8,020 nt of DNA from CALBTQ01 sp036743315 (lineage in GTDB: Bacteria > Lernaellota > Lernaellaia > Lernaellales > Lernaellaceae), in assembly GCA_036743315.1 (NCBI GenBank), contig DAINPV010000181.1, forward strand, positions 1-8,020, written 5' to 3'. A model generated the notes under the pieces. It did no database searches. It had not been told where the DNA came from and saw nothing but the letters and a program-made list of their open reading frames with translations. Below are positions 6,818 to 8,020 of this stretch, in pieces; position 1 is the stretch's first letter; each line of letters opens with the position of its first letter. The position numbers and the translations under genes are program-made.

Positions 6818-7907
6818 ACCGTCGTTTGTTCAACGTCGCCCAAATTCGATTGCGTTCGTTGCGGCTCTTTTCCAATCCATTGAAATATTCGCAGGCATCG
6901 TTTCCGTCCGCTACGGTCGACGCAGTTCGTTCGACTTCGCCTTCCGGCCATAAGATCGCCCGCGCTTTCCGATTCGGCGTGTCATAGCGTAAATACTTGG
7001 CGCAGGCGGCGTTGACCGCCGGTTCGGTCATATAGTCGATGAAGCGCAGAGCCGCTTCAGGATGCGTCGATGCGGCGGACATCGCCAATAAATCCATCCA
7101 CTGCACGCAGCCTTCGCGGGGAATGATGTAGACCACATTTGTATTTTCCTGCTCGGCGCTGCGCCCTTCGCCGCTGTAGACATGGGCAATAACCAGTTCT
7201 TCGGCGATCAGCATGTCGCGGATGCGGATCGGATCGAGAAAACCGCGCATGTGCGGTAGTGCTTGAGCGATTGTTTTGCCGGCGGCTTGCATCGTCTGCG
7301 GATCGTCCGCGTTGACGCTTTGTCGGTGCAGTTTGAGAGCAACGGCCAGCACTTCGTCGATATTGTTGAGCAACGCCGCTTTCTGCCCATACTGCGGATC
7401 GAGCAAATCGCGCCAACTGGTGATCGTCTTTTTAATATACTTTTTGTTGTAAGCCAGCCCCGTCGTGCCCATTAGATAAGGTATGTAATAGTTGTGCTCT
7501 GGATCGCAATCGATTTGTTGATGATCGAAAGTCGTTGTTTTAAAGGTGGGTAGTCTGCGGAAATCCAACTGGGCCAATAGCTTGAGATCGATCAGACGGC
7601 ACAGCATGTCGCGACTGGGAAACACCACGTCGTATTTGGCCGGTTCGCTTTGCAGATGCGCCAGCATGTACTCCTGATCGGGAAAGGTCGCCAATTCCAC
7701 TTGAATGCCGGTTTTGGCTGTGAAATTGCTGAGTGTGTCCGGCGCCAGGTAGTCCTCCCAATTGAACACGCGAATGGTGACCGTTTCCGGCGATACCGAA
7801 TCGGGAGATGATTGCCCGCACGAGAAATTGCCTTGGCAACCGCTTACGGCAAGGATCGCCAATGTCGTGAGAAGCAATTGAATGGAAATTTTCGGCAACT
7901 TGCCCAT
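6816..7907 (-). CDS. PotD/PotF-like polyamine-family substrate-binding lipoprotein
   Basis: With the ATG at 7907 the protein is 363 residues and starts with a lipoprotein signal: basic MGKLPK, hydrophobic core, and lipobox AVSGC with C24 as the lipidated residue. An ATG 20 codons upstream would put a His-rich leader before the signal and is rejected. The body matches the spermidine/putrescine-binding fold: VFNWEDYL (about 47-54), KYDVVFPS (91-98), YIPYLMGTTGLAYN (141-154), SWRDLLDP (164-171) and PREGCVQWMDLLA (263-275), with the usual helical C-terminal end. Compared with E. coli PotD, the ligand-box residues W50, Y53, S98, E185, W270 and D272 are retained. The positions equivalent to Glu36 and Asp168 appear to be D52 and N182, so the ligand may be a polyamine or a related amine. 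No permease or ATPase gene follows; the kinase gene does, with overlapping stop and start signals. The protein may therefore act as a periplasmic sensor partner of the kinase, or work with a transporter encoded elsewhere. Family assignment is firm, ligand and role are inferred. Confidence 0.88.
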   Translation of the reverse strand: MGKLPKISIQLLLTTLAILAVSGCQGNFSCGQSSPDSVSPETVTIRVFNWEDYLAPDTLSNFTAKTGIQVELATFPDQEYMLAHLQSEPAKYDVVFPSRDMLCRLIDLKLLAQLDFRRLPTFKTTTFDHQQIDCDPEHNYYIPYLMGTTGLAYNKKYIKKTITSWRDLLDPQYGQKAALLNNIDEVLAVALKLHRQSVNADDPQTMQAAGKTIAQALPHMRGFLDPIRIRDMLIAEELVIAHVYSGEGRSAEQENTNVVYIIPREGCVQWMDLLAMSAASTHPEAALRFIDYMTEPAVNAACAKYLRYDTPNRKARAILWPEGEVERTASTVADGNDACEYFNGLEKSRNERNRIWATLNKRR

Positions 7908-7938
7908 GATTTCTACAGTTCGATGTTTGGTTGGTAAG

Positions 7939-7967
7939 ACTAAATCACAATGCCGGAGATGATGCAA
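7939..7967 (-). promoter_or_regulatory. Weak candidate sigma-70-type promoter for the lipoprotein-kinase operon
   Basis: On the minus strand TTGCAT (7967-7962) and TTTAGT (7944-7939) are separated by 17 bases and lie about 32 bases before the lipoprotein ATG. The -10 matches the consensus at 4 of 6 positions and the -35 at only 3. An imperfectly placed inverted pair TCACAA/TTGTGA (7945-7950 and 7971-7976) flanks the spacer and could be an operator, but six base pairs is too little to be sure. Nothing else is visible in the 113 non-coding bases up to the window end. Confidence 0.25.
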
Positions 7968-8020
7968 GTTTTGTGAAAAGCAGCGAGTTTCGTAATCAGC
8001 CTGTTCGCAATCGCCAATTT

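Noticed and set aside
6820..6951. N-terminal extension of the kinase to an ATG at 6951
   Set aside because: It would overlap the conserved C-terminus of the lipoprotein gene by 136 bases and adds a basic, unconserved-looking stretch before the first membrane segment.
7945..7976. TCACAA/TTGTGA inverted pair upstream of the lipoprotein gene as a CRP-like site
   Set aside because: The half-sites are in the opposite order to a CRP site and are 20 bases apart with only six paired bases, so chance is a sufficient explanation.
1..8020. CRISPR arrays, tRNA or rRNA genes, insertion sequences or attachment sites
   Set aside because: No direct-repeat series, tRNA-like fold, transposase motif or terminal inverted repeat was seen on either strand.

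Overview
The window is about 8 kb of moderately high-GC DNA from what looks like a Gram-negative, probably anaerobic or metal/sulfur-metabolising bacterium. The grounds are a cytoplasmic iron-sulfur flavoprotein pair of the SfrB/SfrA, NuoG-like type, common in deltaproteobacterial groups, plus a large dCache/HAMP/PAS hybrid kinase and a lipoprotein with a classic lipobox. The taxonomic guess is an inference of low certainty; no rRNA or other marker gene is present.

Left half (1-3346, + strand). The first gene is cut by the window edge and is the C-terminal part of a GltD/SfrB-like NAD(P)H:FAD oxidoreductase. It overlaps by 4 bases (ATGA) with a complete 855-residue NuoG/SfrA/formate-dehydrogenase-alpha-like protein. 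That protein has a [2Fe-2S] domain, a His-Cys3 cluster domain, a 2x[4Fe-4S] ferredoxin domain and a molybdopterin-oxidoreductase fold, but no visible Cys/Sec metal ligand. Together they should form a soluble electron-transfer enzyme in which NAD(P)H is oxidised at the flavin subunit and electrons pass along a chain of Fe-S clusters. The operon ends at a strong intrinsic terminator (3370-3402).

Right half (7907-3380, - strand). Three tightly packed genes run toward the first operon. A PotD-like polyamine-binding lipoprotein (6816-7907) is followed, with its stop codon overlapping the start region of the next gene, by a roughly 1005-residue membrane hybrid histidine kinase (3790-6807). Two bases after the kinase comes a small exported protein of unknown function with four cysteines in its mature part (3380-3787). 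No ABC permease or ATPase is visible. The binding protein may therefore serve the kinase as a periplasmic ligand receptor rather than a transporter, which is the most interesting hypothesis here. The kinase carries two C-terminal receiver-like domains: the first has Asn where the phospho-Asp should be, the second keeps Asp and Lys.

The two operons converge so tightly that the hairpin and T-run of the + strand terminator also encode the last residues and stop codon of the small - strand gene. The 113 bases upstream of the lipoprotein gene (7908-8020) hold only a weak candidate promoter.
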